64,000 bases of DNA from Actinomadura physcomitrii. GTDB taxonomy: Bacteria > Actinomycetota > Actinomycetes > Streptosporangiales > Streptosporangiaceae. This document shows, piece after piece, positions 1 through 7,651 of the stretch (within the stretch, counting starts at the first letter, position 1; each line of letters starts with the position of its first letter). Below the pieces are notes generated by a model, which was not told where the DNA came from, did not search any database, and saw only the letters and a program-made list of their open reading frames with translations. The stretch spans positions 62,001 through 126,000 of the forward strand of contig NZ_WBMS02000010.1 of the NCBI RefSeq assembly GCF_008923205.2, in the 5' to 3' direction. Made by a program: the position numbers and the translations under genes.

Positions 1-216
1 ATCGGCCGTCCGGGCGGCCGAGGCGTCGATCCGGCGAAGGCGCGCGTGCCCGTACGGGCTGCGCAGGAAGGCCACCTGCCGCATTCCGGGGAGCCGCAGG
101 TCCGAGACGTAGCGGCCGTGGCCGGTGACGAGCCGGCCGTCCTCTTTGCGGCGGACGGTCGTCCCGACCGCGCCGCCCTCCTCGGGGGTATCCCCCGGCA
201 GGGTGCTGATGGTCAT
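1..216 (-). CDS. Molybdenum hydroxylase large subunit (CoxL/XDH family), N-terminal fragment
   Basis: The N-terminal 72 codons of a gene that runs off the left edge. The translation contains VRRKEDGRLVTGHGRYVSDL followed by LPGMRQVAFLRSPYGHARLR, which is the standard opening of CoxL/aldehyde oxidase large subunits that bind the Mo-molybdopterin cofactor. The ATG overlaps the stop of the alcohol dehydrogenase gene upstream as ATGA, so it is the next gene of the same minus-strand operon. The matching FAD and 2Fe-2S subunits are not in the window and may lie further left. Family assignment is firm; the substrate is unknown, probably an aldehyde or aromatic heterocycle judging from the neighbours. 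Confidence 0.8.
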   Translation of the reverse strand, partial: MTISTLPGDTPEEGGAVGTTVRRKEDGRLVTGHGRYVSDLRLPGMRQVAFLRSPYGHARLRRIDASAARTAD

Positions 217-1307
217 GAGCGCCCCGGTTCGATGAGGGTGCGGATGCCCCGGCCCCGGGCCATGTCGGCGAACGCGTCCTCGACGTCGTCGAGGTTCCCA
301 TGGCCGGTGACGAGCTGGGCGAGGTTCAGCCGTCCGGAACGGACCAGGTCGAAGTAGCGAGGAAGATCCGCGCGGGCGTCCAGGGATCCGCTCACCGAGC
401 CGACCAGCGTGCGGGCGAAATGGAACAGTTCGAGAGCGCTGAAGAGAACCTGGTCGTCCTTGCCTCCGATGCCGACCACACACACGGTGCCGCCACGCCG
501 GGTCATGCTCCACGCGTCACGGATCGTGCGTCCCGACCCGACACAGTCGAACGCATAGTCCACGCCCTGCTTGCCGGTCAGCCCGCGGACCGCCTTACGC
601 GTCTCGTCATCGGCGGGGAGGAAATGGTCGGCGCCCAGATCCAGAGCCAGCTTCGCCTTGTCCGGGTTGCGGTCGGACGCGATCACAGTCGCCGCGCCGG
701 CGAGCTTGGCTCCCTGGATGGCCGACAGTCCCACGCCGCCCAGTCCGAGCACGAGCACCGACGAACCGGGAGCGACCTCGGCGGTCTTGTTCACGGCACC
801 GACGCCGGTCGTGACGGCGCAGCCCAGCAGGGCGGCGTCTCGGCTGTCGATGTCGTCCGGAACCTTCACCACCGCAGCGGCCGGGACCACGGTCTGCTCG
901 GCGAACGATCCCACGGTCAATCCTGGATACACGGGCTCTCCAGCGGCATCGACCGCATACGGCTCGAACGAACGCTCCGATCCGTTCACGCACAGATGCG
1001 CCTCACCGCGCGAGCAGTGGACGCAGCGGCCGCATGGCGTGATCCACAGGAGGATCACCCGGTCGCCTTCGGCGACCTCAGTCACGCCGGCGCCCGCCTC
1101 GACGACCGTGCCGCACGCCTCGTGGCCGAGGACGGCCGGCATCAGCTGCGCCAGTACACCGCGAGCGAGAGACAGATCCGAGTGGCACACTCCCGTCACG
1201 TCGATCCGGACCCGCACGTCACCAGGGCCGACATCGCGGAGCCGGATTCGCTCGACGCGCATCGGGGCGTCCTGAGAACGCACCACCAGGGCTGCGACCT
1301 CGGTCAC
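213..1307 (-). CDS. Zinc-dependent alcohol dehydrogenase (MDR family)
   Basis: A 364-residue medium-chain dehydrogenase that would oxidise an alcohol to an aldehyde with NAD(P)+. Visible signatures are the catalytic-zinc residues in GVCHSDLS and LGHEACG, a structural-zinc cluster CGRCVHCSRGEAHLC and the nucleotide-binding GLGGVGLSAIQG. I place the start at the GTG at 1307, which overlaps the stop of the aldehyde dehydrogenase as GTGA; a longer open frame upstream lies inside that gene. The stop overlaps the start of the downstream molybdenum hydroxylase. Tight coupling to an aldehyde dehydrogenase suggests consecutive alcohol and aldehyde oxidation. The substrate cannot be read from the sequence. 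Confidence 0.9.
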   Translation of the reverse strand: MTEVAALVVRSQDAPMRVERIRLRDVGPGDVRVRIDVTGVCHSDLSLARGVLAQLMPAVLGHEACGTVVEAGAGVTEVAEGDRVILLWITPCGRCVHCSRGEAHLCVNGSERSFEPYAVDAAGEPVYPGLTVGSFAEQTVVPAAAVVKVPDDIDSRDAALLGCAVTTGVGAVNKTAEVAPGSSVLVLGLGGVGLSAIQGAKLAGAATVIASDRNPDKAKLALDLGADHFLPADDETRKAVRGLTGKQGVDYAFDCVGSGRTIRDAWSMTRRGGTVCVVGIGGKDDQVLFSALELFHFARTLVGSVSGSLDARADLPRYFDLVRSGRLNLAQLVTGHGNLDDVEDAFADMARGRGIRTLIEPGRS

Positions 1308-2704
1308 AGTTGCACCGCCTTCACCTCGAGGACGTCGTCGATTCCGTAGTCGCCGATCTCCCTGCCGAGCCCGGACTGCTTGTATCCGCCGAACGGCGCC
1401 CGCGGATTGAAGGGGGCGGCGTTGACGTCGATCTGGCCGGTGCGGATGCGCGCCGCGTAGTCGAGCGCCCGGTCGGTGTCCTGGATCCACAGGGCGCCGC
1501 CGAGCCCGTAGATCGAGTTGTTGGCGATCTCGATGGCGTGGTCGTCGGAGTCGGCGGCCAGGATCGACAGCACTGGACCGAAGATCTCGTCCTGCGCCAG
1601 TGCAGAGTCCGGATCGACATCGCTGTAGACAGTGGGAGTCACGTAGTAGCCGCGCTCAGGCAGTTGCCCGCCGATTCCACCGGCCACCAACTCGGCGTCG
1701 GCGGCCAGATACCGCTGCACCTCCTTGCGCTGGCCGGCGGAGATGAGCGGGCCGAGCCGGCCGCCGGGGATGTACTTGGCGGCCTCCTGTTCCGCGAGCT
1801 CCTCGACTCTGCCGATCCTGCCGCGCGGGACGATGAGCCTTGACAGGGCGGTGCAGGTCTGCCCGCCGTTGAGGTAGCAGTTGGCCACGGTGACCTTCAC
1901 GGCCTTGGCGAGCAGGTCGTCGGAGACGTTGGACAGCACCACGCTCGCCGACTTGCCGCCGAGCTCCAGGGTCACGCCCTTGACCGTCTCGGCGGCGGTC
2001 GCGGCGACCTGCCGACCGACCAGAGTGGAGCCGGTGAACGAGACGTGGTCGACGTCCCTACTGCGGGTGAGCCGGTCGCCGATCTCCCGGCCGCCACCGG
2101 GAACGAGGTTGAAGACCCCCGAGGGGAATCCGGCCGCATCGAACGCGCGGGCCAGCTCGAACGCGGCCAGCGGGGTCAGCGTCGCCGGTTTGAGCACAAC
2201 GGTGCAGCCCGCCGCGATCGCCGGGACCACCTTCACCACCACCTGGTGCAGTGGCAGGTTCCAGGGGGTGATCGCGGCCACCACACCGACCGGCTCGCGC
2301 AGGATGATCGAATGGTCACGGCGAGTCTGGAACGGGAACTCGGCCAGTGCCTCTGCCGTCTTCTCGATCACGCCCAAGGGCACCTGCACGTGCAGCCCGC
2401 GCGCGAGCTTGGCCGGCGCGCCCAGCTCACGCTGGATCAGTGATGCGAAGACGTCCGCTCGCTCCGAGAGCACATGATGGAGGCGGCGCAGCAGGCGAAC
2501 ACGGTCGGGAACCGGCGTCGCGGCCCATGCCGGGAACGCCGCCCTCGCGGCGGCGATCGCGGCGTCGGCCTCCGCACCGTCCGCCTGGGCCACCACACCG
2601 CAGATCTCTTCGGTGGCGGGGTTCTCCACCTCGATTTCGCCTCCGGCCCCGGGTATCCAGGCGCCGTCGATGTAGAGCGCCGGTTCCCTGATCAAGTCGG
2701 TCAT
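1304..2704 (-). CDS. NAD(P)-dependent aldehyde dehydrogenase
   Basis: A 466-residue class I/II-type aldehyde dehydrogenase that would oxidise an aldehyde to its carboxylic acid. It shows the cofactor segment PWNLPLHQ, the FTGSTLVG loop, the catalytic glutamate in LELGGKS and the catalytic cysteine in NGGQTC. The C-terminal PFGGYKQSGLGRE motif is intact and the length is normal for the family. It starts with an ATG that overlaps the stop of the CoxG-like gene, and its own stop overlaps the GTG start of the alcohol dehydrogenase. It is therefore the second gene of a translationally coupled operon. The substrate is inferred only as the product of the neighbouring alcohol dehydrogenase. Confidence 0.92.
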   Translation of the reverse strand: MTDLIREPALYIDGAWIPGAGGEIEVENPATEEICGVVAQADGAEADAAIAAARAAFPAWAATPVPDRVRLLRRLHHVLSERADVFASLIQRELGAPAKLARGLHVQVPLGVIEKTAEALAEFPFQTRRDHSIILREPVGVVAAITPWNLPLHQVVVKVVPAIAAGCTVVLKPATLTPLAAFELARAFDAAGFPSGVFNLVPGGGREIGDRLTRSRDVDHVSFTGSTLVGRQVAATAAETVKGVTLELGGKSASVVLSNVSDDLLAKAVKVTVANCYLNGGQTCTALSRLIVPRGRIGRVEELAEQEAAKYIPGGRLGPLISAGQRKEVQRYLAADAELVAGGIGGQLPERGYYVTPTVYSDVDPDSALAQDEIFGPVLSILAADSDDHAIEIANNSIYGLGGALWIQDTDRALDYAARIRTGQIDVNAAPFNPRAPFGGYKQSGLGREIGDYGIDDVLEVKAVQL

Positions 2705-3495
2705 CAGCGATCACCCTTCCGGTGGTGTGCGATGGCGGGAGCGACCGGTGCGGCCGGCAGGTTGATCACCAGCGTGGCGGCGGGGACCGCAGGCCTCCGT
2801 CTGAAGGCCGCCACCAGCACCGTGATCAGTGCCGCCACCGCCGCTACCGCTCCGGCCGCCGGCAGGGCGCGGCGCAGCAGCACTCCGCCCAGCCCGGCCG
2901 TGAGATCCAGCGGCTCGACGTCCGAAGCCGCGGGATCGGCGACCGCCGCCACTGCGAGGTCGCCCGTCCCACGCACTCCGGCGAGCCCGTTGCCGTTCGC
3001 TACGGCAGGACCTGGCCGCTCGGGCGGGGTGCCGGCTTCCTGCGCGACGCCGGAGCGGGCAACAGCGACTTCCAGCCGCTCGACGAACTGCCCCAGCAAC
3101 TTGTTGCTGATGTCGGCGATCACACCGCGTCCGAACTGCGCCGCCCTTCCCGACAGTGCGAGCTGCGTCCGCACCGAAACGAGGGTCGCCGTTCCCTGCT
3201 CGGCGAGGGTCGCGGTGACGGTGGCCGCCGCGTTGCCCTGTCCCCCGACGTCCCGTCCCTCGGCGCGGATCACCGCACGGTGCACCTTGTCGTCACGCTC
3301 GACGAACCGGGCGGTCCCGGTGTAGCTGACCGAGACGGGGCCGACTTTGACCTTGACCAGGCCGCGGTACTCGTCCCCGTCGACATCGACCACGGAGGCC
3401 CCGGGCAGGCAGGGCGCCACGCGCTCCAGATCGGTGAGGAAATGCCAAGCGTCGGCCACCGGGAGGTTCACCGTGAAGGTGTTCGTCAGTTCCAC
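2704..3495 (-). CDS. CoxG-like SRPBCC protein with C-terminal membrane segment
   Basis: A 263-residue protein. Residues 1-150 match the CoxG (CO dehydrogenase subunit G) type of SRPBCC fold, with VADAWHFLTDLERVAPCLPG and SGRAAQFGRGVIADISNKLL. After a variable linker, residues about 205-240 form a hydrophobic segment (AAGAVAAVAALITVLVAAFR) expected to anchor it in the membrane. CoxG proteins are known to help place molybdenum hydroxylases at the membrane, which fits the CoxL gene three genes downstream. The start is a GTG preceded by a GGAG-type ribosome site, and the palindromic operator at 3506-3525 lies just upstream. It is the first gene of the operon. Confidence 0.82.
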   Translation of the reverse strand: MELTNTFTVNLPVADAWHFLTDLERVAPCLPGASVVDVDGDEYRGLVKVKVGPVSVSYTGTARFVERDDKVHRAVIRAEGRDVGGQGNAAATVTATLAEQGTATLVSVRTQLALSGRAAQFGRGVIADISNKLLGQFVERLEVAVARSGVAQEAGTPPERPGPAVANGNGLAGVRGTGDLAVAAVADPAASDVEPLDLTAGLGGVLLRRALPAAGAVAAVAALITVLVAAFRRRPAVPAATLVINLPAAPVAPAIAHHRKGDR

Positions 3496-3505
3496 ATCTC
3501 CGCCT

Positions 3506-3525
3506 ACTAATTATCGTTAGTTAGT
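3506..3525. promoter_or_regulatory. Palindromic operator, site A (ACTAA-6-TTAGT)
   Basis: ACTAA, six bases (TTATCG), then TTAGT form an inverted repeat about 10 bp upstream of the CoxG-like start. The same ACTAATTAnCGTTAGTTA pattern recurs upstream of the feruloyl-CoA-synthase-like gene, and a related perfect palindrome precedes the acyl-CoA synthetase. This is typical of a TetR-type binding site. Which of the TetR genes in the window binds it is unknown. Confidence 0.6.
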
Positions 3526-3572
3526 ACGATAGGGGCAGGCTACAGCAAGGGTCAACCGTGGTCTGGTCTGGG

Positions 3573-5144
3573 TCAGCCCTGCTCGCCGCCGGCCGGCGGC
3601 TGGAGTCCTTCCGCCAGCCGGTGGCGCTGGATCTTGCCGGAGCCCGTGCGCGGGATGTGGTCCACCTCGACGAACCTCTCAGGCACCTTGAAGGACGACA
3701 GCCGGCGGCGGCATTCGGCGACCGCGGCGGACACGTCCAGGGCACCGGGCCTTTCCGGCACGACGAAGGCGACCGGCACCTCACCGAGCTCGGGATGGAG
3801 CCGACCGACCACCGCCGCGTCCGCGACGCCCGGAGCGTCGAGCAGAACCAGCTCGATCTCCGCCGGGTAGATGTTCTCGCCGCCGCGAATGATCAGTTCC
3901 TTGATACGGCCGCTGATGGTGATGAAGCCATTGGCGTCGCAGCGCGCCAGGTCACCGGTGCGGTACCAGCCGTGGCGCAGCGCCTCCGCGGTGGCCTCCG
4001 GCCGGCCGTGGTAACCCGCCATGACGAGCGGGCCTTTGACCCACAGCTCCCCTTCTCCGCCGGCTTCGACGTCATCGCCGGTCATCGGGTCCACCAGGCG
4101 CACCGCCACCCCGGGGAGGGGCAGCCCGCACGACCCCATCACCCTCCCGCCGGTCGGCCAGTTCATCGTGACCATGGTGGAGGTTTCGGTGATCCCGTAG
4201 CCCTCCAGCAGCCGCACGCCGAAGACCTGCTCGAACGCCTCGTTCAACGGGCCCGGCATGATCGCTCCTGCCGAGACGCAGAGCCGCAGCCGCCCGGTCC
4301 GCACCGGGCCGTCCCCGGCTGCGTTCAGGAGGTACTGGAACATGGTGGGAACCCCCGGCAGCACCGTGTACGGCCCATCGTCCAACTCCTCCAGAACCCT
4401 CGTCGGCGAAAAGCCGCCCAGTATCCGCTCGCTGGCCCCAACGGCGAAGACGCCGAGAACGCAGAGCACCAGTGCGTAGGAATGAAACAGCGGCAGCGGA
4501 CACAGAACGCGATCATCAGCCGAAAGACCCACGATGGGCGCCCAGCATGCCGCCACCACCCACAGGCAGCCGCGTTGGGTCAGCAGCACTCCCTTGGGCC
4601 GACCGGTGGTGCCCGAGGTGTAGAGCATCCAGGCCACGTCGTCCAGACCGAGGTCGTCCGAAGCGGGCAGGGCCGGAGCACTGCACATGAGCCTCTCGTA
4701 GGAGACCGTTCCGGCGGGAGGCGTGTCGTCGGTGACGACCAGGATCGGGATGGCGCCCGTCGCAGTCCGCTGCGCGAGCAGGGCCCGCACCGCCTCGACG
4801 TGCTCCCCGTCGGTTATCACCGCCCGCGCACCGCTGTTGTCGAGCATGTATCCGATCTCGGGAAGCGCGGCGCCCGGGTTGACGCACACACCGACCGCGC
4901 CGCAGCGGGGGGTCGCCAGGTAGCTCTCCGCCGTCTCCACCCGGTCGTCCATGTAGATCAGCACCCGGTCACCACGTGCGACCCCGAGGCTTCGCAGATG
5001 GCCGGCCAGCCGGGCGGTGCGGCGCTCCAGATCGGCGTATCCGACGGAGCGCCGGTCATCGCGGAAAGCGACCTTGTCGCCGAACCGCTCCGCCTGTTCG
5101 GCCAGCAGGTGGGGGACGGGCTGAATCAGTTCCAGTCTGAGCAC
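3573..5144 (-). CDS. AMP-forming acyl-CoA synthetase
   Basis: A 523-residue member of the ANL superfamily that would activate a carboxylic acid to its CoA thioester with ATP. The phosphate loop YTSGTTGRPKG, the YGITET motif, the hinge GWYRTGDLARCD, the GRIKELIIRGGENIYPAEIE block and the C-terminal catalytic lysine in PRTGSGKIQ are all present. I choose the GTG at 5144 because GGGAGG sits 5 bases upstream; the open frame extends 15 codons further but through the operator. It lies upstream of the CoxG-like operon, with its own operator at 5155-5174, so it may be co-regulated with that operon. Substrate class (medium-chain or aromatic acid) is not resolved. Confidence 0.9.
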   Translation of the reverse strand: MLRLELIQPVPHLLAEQAERFGDKVAFRDDRRSVGYADLERRTARLAGHLRSLGVARGDRVLIYMDDRVETAESYLATPRCGAVGVCVNPGAALPEIGYMLDNSGARAVITDGEHVEAVRALLAQRTATGAIPILVVTDDTPPAGTVSYERLMCSAPALPASDDLGLDDVAWMLYTSGTTGRPKGVLLTQRGCLWVVAACWAPIVGLSADDRVLCPLPLFHSYALVLCVLGVFAVGASERILGGFSPTRVLEELDDGPYTVLPGVPTMFQYLLNAAGDGPVRTGRLRLCVSAGAIMPGPLNEAFEQVFGVRLLEGYGITETSTMVTMNWPTGGRVMGSCGLPLPGVAVRLVDPMTGDDVEAGGEGELWVKGPLVMAGYHGRPEATAEALRHGWYRTGDLARCDANGFITISGRIKELIIRGGENIYPAEIELVLLDAPGVADAAVVGRLHPELGEVPVAFVVPERPGALDVSAAVAECRRRLSSFKVPERFVEVDHIPRTGSGKIQRHRLAEGLQPPAGGEQG

Positions 5145-5154
5145 GGAACCTCCC

Positions 5155-5174
5155 ACTAACGAACGATCGTTAGT
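5155..5174. promoter_or_regulatory. Palindromic operator, site B
   Basis: ACTAACGA, four bases (ACGA), then TCGTTAGT form a perfect 8-bp inverted repeat directly next to the ribosome-binding site of the acyl-CoA synthetase. It shares the CGTTAGT half-site with sites at 3506-3525 and 11835-11850. A repressor bound here would block transcription or early elongation of the synthetase gene. Confidence 0.65.
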
Positions 5175-5410
5175 ATGGGAAGGTAGCAAGTGGTGTACCT
5201 CACTTCCACGGACAGGACGGACATTCGTGCGACAGACGCCGCCCGCTGGAAGCTCAATGCGGAAGCGTCCGCGACACTCCCGTCAGGCGCGGGCAGATGC
5301 CGATGGCGCGACTTCGCGCTCTGGGAGGCACCGGTTCCGGACCGGCCGACGGCTGTCCTTCACCGGAGTGCCGGGGGAAAGACGTCGCGACGCGCCGATC
5401 CGGCGATCGC

Positions 5411-6064
5411 TCAACGGAGGGTCGGGAGGCCGGCGGCGATGGCGGTGAGCATGCGCTTCATCGCGGGTTCGAACGGGACGCCGGCCGCGGCGGCCAGGGC
5501 GGGCTCGCGGTCGTAGAGTTCGGCGATCACGGGGGGCGGGTTCGCCGCGGGATAGAGCAGCGAGGCCAGCGCCGCGGCCGCCGCGACAAGTTCGCGTGCC
5601 TCGTTTCCGGTGAACTCAGGGCAGGCCTGCGCGACGGCCTTGGCGAGCGTGAACTGGACGTCCAGGGTGACGAGTTTGAACCGGCGGGCGGCTTCAATGG
5701 TGACGTTGTGCTCAAGGGTCGTCACGGTGTGGCTGAGCAGCTCGCAGAACAGCGGGCGCTCGGCCAGTGTGCCCGTGAGCGTGTCGATCAACGTGTCCGG
5801 GGCGGGCGAACCGGCCAGCCGGTCGAGGACGGCCCGCTCCCAGTCCTTCCACTCCTGCGCCGCGAGTTCCAGGTAGATCTCCTCGCGCGTTGCGAAATAC
5901 CGCGCGAGGTTGGATTTGGCCATGCCGGCGGCTTCCGCGACGCCGCCGAGACTCACCTCGCGCACGCCCGATCGGATCGCGAGCTCGCGTGCGGCGTCGA
6001 GAATCGCCGCGCGGCGCTGTTGCTTGTGCTCGGGACGCCTGGCCCGCAGAAACGCCTTGGTCAT
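5411..6064 (-). CDS. TetR/AcrR family transcriptional regulator
   Basis: A 217-residue regulator with a typical N-terminal TetR helix-turn-helix: RAAILDAARELAIRSG, then SLGGVAEAAGMAKSNLARYF and TREEIYLEL. The C-terminal ligand domain is not assignable to a subclass. An in-frame GTG at 6088 could add eight residues, but it has no visible ribosome site, so I prefer the ATG at 6064. It is transcribed away from the molybdenum hydroxylase operon, and a long inverted repeat lies between them at 6096-6130. The arrangement suggests local control of that operon and of itself. Confidence 0.87.
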   Translation of the reverse strand: MTKAFLRARRPEHKQQRRAAILDAARELAIRSGVREVSLGGVAEAAGMAKSNLARYFATREEIYLELAAQEWKDWERAVLDRLAGSPAPDTLIDTLTGTLAERPLFCELLSHTVTTLEHNVTIEAARRFKLVTLDVQFTLAKAVAQACPEFTGNEARELVAAAAALASLLYPAANPPPVIAELYDREPALAAAAGVPFEPAMKRMLTAIAAGLPTLR

Positions 6065-6095
6065 GTCCTCGACATCATACGTCCCCACGGTTTAG

Positions 6096-6130
6096 AGGAC
6101 GCCGTCCGCTTGTTAAGTGAACGGCGTCCT
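6096..6130. promoter_or_regulatory. Inverted repeat in divergent TetR / paoA-like promoter
   Basis: AGGACGCCGT at 6096-6105 is repeated as its exact reverse complement ACGGCGTCCT at 6121-6130, with 15 bases between. The left arm itself contains GGACG-C-CGTCC. The position between divergent start codons makes this the probable operator for the TetR protein encoded at 5411-6064. Confidence 0.6.
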
Positions 6131-6167
6131 GTTAACTTCGAGCCCACGGGCGGGCGAAGGAGGCAGG

Positions 6168-6647
6168 GTGGAGATATCGCTGCGGATCAACGGGTCCGCC
6201 GAGACGCTGGAAGTCCAACCGCAGGTGAGCCTGCTCGACGCGCTGCGTGACCAACTCGGCCTGACCGGCACGAAGAAGGGCTGCGACCAGGGCGCGTGCG
6301 GCGCCTGCACAGTCCTCTCCGACGGTGCGCGGATCACCTCGTGCCTGGCGCTGGCGGTGCAGTACGAGGGGCACGAGATCACGACCATCGAAGGCGTGGA
6401 CCACCCGCTGCAGGAGGCGCTCGTCCGCGCGGACGGCCTCCAGTGCGGCTACTGCACACCGGGCCAGATCTGCTCGGCGATCGGCATGCTGGCCGAGCAC
6501 AAGGAAGGCATGGCAAGCGCGGTGACCGAGGACGACGAGGTCGATGAGCTGGACGAGGAGGAGATCCGCGAGCGGATGAGCGGCAACCTGTGCCGCTGCG
6601 GCGCCTACAACGGCATCGTCGAGGCGATCAAGGAGGTCGCCGGATGA
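6168..6647 (+). CDS. Aldehyde oxidoreductase 2Fe-2S subunit (PaoA/CoxS type)
   Basis: A 159-residue small subunit carrying two [2Fe-2S] clusters. The plant-type ferredoxin cluster is formed by GCDQGACGAC and the later cysteine in ITSCLAL; the C-terminal cluster by QCGYCTPG and GNLCRCGAY. It passes electrons from the molybdenum site to the flavin subunit. The GTG at 6168 is chosen because AAGGAGG lies at 6157-6163. An unusually acidic stretch (TEDDEVDELDEEE, about residues 120-132) precedes the last cluster. It overlaps the FAD subunit gene as ATGA. Together with the next two genes it forms a PaoABC/YagTSR-like enzyme. Confidence 0.93.
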   Translation: MEISLRINGSAETLEVQPQVSLLDALRDQLGLTGTKKGCDQGACGACTVLSDGARITSCLALAVQYEGHEITTIEGVDHPLQEALVRADGLQCGYCTPGQICSAIGMLAEHKEGMASAVTEDDEVDELDEEEIRERMSGNLCRCGAYNGIVEAIKEVAG

Positions 6648-7651
6648 TGCCCTTCTCCTACCTCAGCGCACCCGATGTCGAGACGGCGCTGCGCGCGGTC
6701 GCCGACGACGAGGACACCAAACTCCTCGGCGGCGGGACGAACCTCGTCGACCTGATGCGCGAGGGGATCGAAAGGCCCGCGAAGGTCGTCGACATCACTC
6801 GCCTGCCGCTGGGCGAGATCAAGAACCTGCCGGACGGCGGAGTCCGGGTCGGCGCGCTCGTCCGCAACAGCCGGCTTGCGGCCGACCATCTCGTCAGGAC
6901 CCGCTATCCGGTTCTGACGCAGGCGGTCCTGCACGGTGCGTCCGCGCAGTTGCGGAACATGGCGACCGTCGGCGGGAACCTGCTGCAGCGCACCCGCTGC
7001 CTGTACTTCTACGACGGCGCCGCCGCGTGCGGCAAGCGTGAGCCCGGCAGCGGCTGCGACGCGATCGGCGGCTTCTCCCGCAACAGCGCGATCCTCGGCA
7101 CGAGCGAGCACTGCATCGCGGCGCACCCCTCGGACATGGCGGTGGCGCTGGCGATGCTGGACGCGGTCGTCGAGGTGCGCAGTGTCCGCGGTACTCGGCG
7201 CGTCCCGATCGCCGAGTTGCACCGGCTGCCCGGCGACACGCCCCATGTCGAGACCACGCTGGCCACCGACGAGCTGATCACGGCCGTCGAACTGCCGGCG
7301 GTACCGGTCGCGGCGAACTCGCGCTACCGCAAGGTGCGCGACCGCGCGTCCTACGCGTTCGCGCTCGTCTCGGTCGCCGCCGCTCTGGGAGTCGAGGACG
7401 GGACGGTCACTGCGGCCAGGCTCGCGCTGGGCGGTGTCGGGACGAAACCGTGGCGCGCCACCGAAGCCGAACGGGTGCTTCTCGGCGAACCGGCGACCGA
7501 CGAGGGCTTCCTGCGGGCCGCCGACGCCGAACTGGCCGCCGCGGCGACCACACCGCACAACCATTTCAAGGTCGAACTCGCGCGGCGCACGATAGTGGCG
7601 ACGCTGCGGCGGTTGGTCCCCGACGGCCGAGACGAGGAGAGCACGATATGA
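6644..7651 (+). CDS. Aldehyde oxidoreductase FAD subunit with 4Fe-4S motif (PaoB type)
   Basis: A 335-residue FAD-binding subunit of the CoxM family. The FAD loops LLGGGTNLVDLM and TVGGNLLQRTRC are clear. Unlike ordinary CoxM it has a cysteine-rich insert with cysteines near residues 119, 129, 138 and 157 (RTRCLYFYDGAAACGKR, PGSGCDA and SEHCIAAHPSD). That insert is the signature by which PaoB/YagS and 4-hydroxybenzoyl-CoA reductase-type subunits bind an extra [4Fe-4S] cluster; the spacing here is of the PaoB type. The gene starts at the ATG overlapping the previous stop and ends in an ATGA overlap with the large subunit gene. Confidence 0.92.
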   Translation: MMPFSYLSAPDVETALRAVADDEDTKLLGGGTNLVDLMREGIERPAKVVDITRLPLGEIKNLPDGGVRVGALVRNSRLAADHLVRTRYPVLTQAVLHGASAQLRNMATVGGNLLQRTRCLYFYDGAAACGKREPGSGCDAIGGFSRNSAILGTSEHCIAAHPSDMAVALAMLDAVVEVRSVRGTRRVPIAELHRLPGDTPHVETTLATDELITAVELPAVPVAANSRYRKVRDRASYAFALVSVAAALGVEDGTVTAARLALGGVGTKPWRATEAERVLLGEPATDEGFLRAADAELAAAATTPHNHFKVELARRTIVATLRRLVPDGRDEESTI

